From JBELHR01 sp049607205 (GTDB taxonomy: Bacteria; Bacteroidota; Bacteroidia; Flavobacteriales; Flavobacteriaceae): a stretch of 52,694 bases of DNA. The number at the start of each line of letters is the position of its first letter. Positions within the stretch are counted from its first letter, which is position 1. Made by a program: the position numbers and the translations under genes. Below, in pieces: positions 50,434-52,694 of this stretch. The notes under the pieces were generated by a model. That model worked only from the letters and a program-made list of their open reading frames with translations, was not told the DNA's origin and ran no database searches. Location: positions 1 through 52,694 of the forward strand of contig JBMYWH010000015.1 of NCBI GenBank assembly GCA_049607205.1, in the 5' to 3' direction.

Positions 50434-50449
50434 ATAAAAACCATCTTTA

Positions 50450-52522
50450 ATGAAGGAATTAATCAGTAGGCTTTATAAAAATCATTCCAATATTTATAAA
50501 GGGATTCTTTTTTTGATCTCTGTTGTTTTGGTTGTTTATTTTTTTCCAAAAGGAGGACAATTCAAATATGAATTCCAGAAAGGTAAGCCTTGGCAATACG
50601 ATAATTTGTATGCGCCATTTGACTTTGCAATTCAAAAGTCCAAAGAATCTATTGATCGAGAAAAGCAGGAAATAGAATCAGAAGCAAAGATTTATCTTTA
50701 CAGAGATTTAGAGGTAGAGTTTAGTGTCAAAACTGAACTTGAAAATATACTATTGACCTCTGTAGATAGTTTAGGCCTTTCCGCAACGGATAGTTTAAGT
50801 GTGGCCAAGTTTATTAATAGAATCAAACAAGGAGTCTCACGGGAATACAATTTTGGATATTATGATGCATCGGTGCGTCAAAAAATTAAAGATACCACAG
50901 ATGTTGTGGTTGTCAGAAACGGGAATAATCTGGAGTCTAAGCGCTTTTTTGAATTGAAAGATGATCGTAAGATTTTACTTGATATCAATGGGGATTTTGG
51001 GCCTTCAAGCCCTAATCCTTCTCGATTTATAGAAAACACTCTTCTCAATGTCATTAGGCCCTCAGTGTTTTATGATGCAGACCTTACTGATAAGGTACTT
51101 AAAGAAGATTTATCTACTATTGCTTATACTCAAGGGAAGGTTTCGAAGGACGAATTAATTATTTTGAGAGGAGATATTGTAGAAGGTAGGGTATTGGATG
51201 AATTATCTTCTTTGAAGCTAGAGTATGAATCTCAAGTATGGTCTCAGCAAAACTATTTATATATCGTTTTGGGTTATACTTTTTTAGTGTGTATAGTCTT
51301 CGCGATGATGTTGTTTTTTATGCATCAGTACCGGCCAGATGTTTATCAAAACAATACTAAAGTTACTTTTATATTTTTTAATGTAGTGAGTATGATTTTG
51401 CTTACCACGGTTGTGGTTAAGTATAATGCTCAATATGTCTATGCAGTTCCTCTTTGTATTTTACCAATAGTTTTAAAGGCCTTTTTTGATGCAAGGCTCG
51501 GTTTGTTTGTTCATGTACTTACGGTATTGTTGTTAGGTTTCATAGTTCCTAATAGTTTTGAATATACTTATCTTCAGATTATCGCGGGTATAGTGACGAT
51601 TTTAAATGTAGGGGAGTTTCATAAAAGAACTAATCTCTTCGCAACTATAGGGGCGATTATAGGGGTTTATATGGTAACTTATTCTGCTTTTGACTTGATT
51701 CAAGAAGGAGGGATTGACAAACTAAATCCATCTTATTTTGGTTTATTTATTCTAAATGGCCTTGGGATGGTTCTTTCTTTGTTTTTGATTTATATCTATG
51801 AGAAAACATTTAATTTAGTTTCTGATGTGACCTTGTTAGAGCTTTCAAACACGAATTCACCTCTACTTAGAGAGTTAAATGAAAAGGCTCCAGGGACATT
51901 TCAACATTCGATGCAAGTAGCTAATTTAGCGGAAGCTGCAGCCAATGCAATAAGTGCAAATTCAATGCTAGTGAGAACAGGAGCATTGTATCATGATATA
52001 GGTAAGATTAAGAACCCTTTTTATTTCATTGAAAATCAGGTAACTGGTGTTAATCCTCATGATGAAATTAGTCCTAAGGAATCGGGTAAGATTATTATTG
52101 ATCATGTCAGTGAAGGAATTAAGTTAGCGAAGAAGACAGGTCTTCCAGACCGAATTATAGATTTTATCAGAACCCACCATGGGAATTCTGTAGTGTATTA
52201 TTTTTATAGAAAAGAAATGGATCAAGCTGATGAAGATGATCCAGTGAATATTTCAGATTTCACTTATCCTGGGCCTATTCCTTTTTCTAAGGAAACTGCT
52301 ATTCTTATGATGGCAGATTCGGTTGAGGCAGCTTCAAAATCTCTGGAAAGACCAAATGCACAAATGATAGATACTTTGGTTGAAAATATTGTAAATAAGC
52401 AGCTTAACGAGGGACAGTTTCAAAATGCGGATATCACACTTAAAGAGATTACAGCGATTAAAGAGGTTCTGAAGAAAAAATTATTGAATATATATCATCT
52501 TCGGGTAGAGTATCCTGATTAG
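50450..52522 (+). CDS. 7TM-HD family phosphohydrolase (PgpH-like)
   Basis: The 690 aa protein has one N-terminal membrane segment (about 18-34) and an extracytoplasmic 7TMR-HD extracellular domain (about 40-265). A block of about seven membrane segments follows (about 270-465). The cytoplasmic HD domain contains APGTFQHSMQVANLAEAAA, then His515-Asp516 in YHDIGKIKNPFYF, the THHGNS motif, and MMADSVEAASKSL. PgpH proteins of this build hydrolyse cyclic di-AMP, so control of that messenger is the best guess. Its N-terminal domain probably senses an outside signal. Confidence 0.9.
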   Translation: MKELISRLYKNHSNIYKGILFLISVVLVVYFFPKGGQFKYEFQKGKPWQYDNLYAPFDFAIQKSKESIDREKQEIESEAKIYLYRDLEVEFSVKTELENILLTSVDSLGLSATDSLSVAKFINRIKQGVSREYNFGYYDASVRQKIKDTTDVVVVRNGNNLESKRFFELKDDRKILLDINGDFGPSSPNPSRFIENTLLNVIRPSVFYDADLTDKVLKEDLSTIAYTQGKVSKDELIILRGDIVEGRVLDELSSLKLEYESQVWSQQNYLYIVLGYTFLVCIVFAMMLFFMHQYRPDVYQNNTKVTFIFFNVVSMILLTTVVVKYNAQYVYAVPLCILPIVLKAFFDARLGLFVHVLTVLLLGFIVPNSFEYTYLQIIAGIVTILNVGEFHKRTNLFATIGAIIGVYMVTYSAFDLIQEGGIDKLNPSYFGLFILNGLGMVLSLFLIYIYEKTFNLVSDVTLLELSNTNSPLLRELNEKAPGTFQHSMQVANLAEAAANAISANSMLVRTGALYHDIGKIKNPFYFIENQVTGVNPHDEISPKESGKIIIDHVSEGIKLAKKTGLPDRIIDFIRTHHGNSVVYYFYRKEMDQADEDDPVNISDFTYPGPIPFSKETAILMMADSVEAASKSLERPNAQMIDTLVENIVNKQLNEGQFQNADITLKEITAIKEVLKKKLLNIYHLRVEYPD

Positions 52523-52570
52523 AATGAAGTAGAAAAAACTGACTTTTATTTAAAAAAAAATCAGAAATGC

Positions 52571-52601
52571 TTGTGAGAAATGTTCTTTAGTCTTACATTT
52601 G
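52571..52601 (+). promoter_or_regulatory. Promoter of tRNA-Ser (TTG, 20 nt, TACATTTG)
   Basis: TTG at 52571-52573 and TACATTTG at 52594-52601 fit the phylum consensus; the tRNA begins 45 nt after the -7 box. Confidence 0.7.
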
Positions 52602-52645
52602 CACTCGCAAAAAACAAGTTCTTATATTAATTTATAGGTAAAATT

Positions 52646-52694
52646 GGAGAAGTGCCGGAGTGGTCGAACGGGGCTCCCTGCTAAGGAGTTGTAC
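52646..52694 (+). tRNA. tRNA-Ser (anticodon GCT), cut by the window edge
   Basis: The 5' part is present: acceptor strand GGAGAAG, D arm GCCGGAGTGGTCGAACGGGGC, and anticodon stem-loop CTCCCTGCTAAGGAG with GCT. The variable arm and the 3' half lie outside. Confidence 0.9.

Noticed and set aside
52530..52565. Terminator after the HD phosphodiesterase gene
   Set aside because: Only a weak A/T-only pairing (CTGA with TCAG around long A and T runs) is seen, without a GC-rich stem.
1..52694. Mobile elements, CRISPR arrays, defence genes
   Set aside because: No transposase, integrase, spaced repeat array or recognisable defence protein was seen; the gene content is core metabolism throughout.

Overview
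The window looks like chromosomal DNA from a member of the Bacteroidota, most likely order Flavobacteriales. The support is: AT-rich sequence, TAnnTTTG-type -7 promoter boxes upstream of many genes, GLPGLI-family proteins, DUF5686 and carboxypeptidase-regulatory-domain outer membrane proteins, a split MetH, and a bifunctional-nuclease protein with a UVR tail. I cannot place the family or genus from sequence alone. I see no insertion sequence, prophage, CRISPR array or plasmid feature. Nearly all of the window is core metabolism.

Layout: 1-3550 (minus) holds a NupC-type nucleoside transporter cut by the window edge, a bifunctional nuclease, and etfA/etfB. 3705-10241 (plus) holds the pyruvate dehydrogenase E1 beta subunit, a DUF5686 outer membrane protein, soluble pyrophosphatase and a membrane pyrophosphatase. 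A deoxynucleoside kinase (minus) follows, then a GLPGLI-GLPGLI-outer membrane receptor operon (11132-15584).

15638-32270 is a sulfur and methionine island. metK (minus) and metY (plus) diverge. They are followed by a large metX-aspartokinase-homoserine dehydrogenase fusion, a metZ-like gene, split metH, metF, an Rrf2 regulator, DUF2061-cysH-cysD-cysN and trxA. Together these cover sulfate activation and reduction to sulfite, homoserine synthesis and acetylation, sulfhydrylation to homocysteine, methylation to methionine, and S-adenosylmethionine (SAM) synthesis. Sulfite reductase and APS kinase are not in the window.

The most notable content is RNA-based control of this island within about 2.1 kb (16900-19027). 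There is a SAM-II-type riboswitch in front of metK. In front of metY there is a transcription attenuator with a Met/Thr-rich leader peptide, probably preceded by a second one. In front of the metX-thrA fusion there is a SAM-I riboswitch whose downstream sequence fits a translational switch. All of these are predictions from base pairing that I traced by eye.

32405-37483 (plus) holds tRNA-Asp, rluF, tgt, an LptF/G permease, an EamA transporter and accA. 37563-40006 (minus) holds two paralogous TlpA-like lipoproteins. hutH (plus), clpC (minus), gyrA and a TPR protein (plus), an NlpC/P60 protein and a thiolase (minus), and a 7TM-HD phosphodiesterase (plus) follow. The window ends inside a tRNA-Ser gene. 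Most convergent gene ends share clear bidirectional intrinsic terminators.
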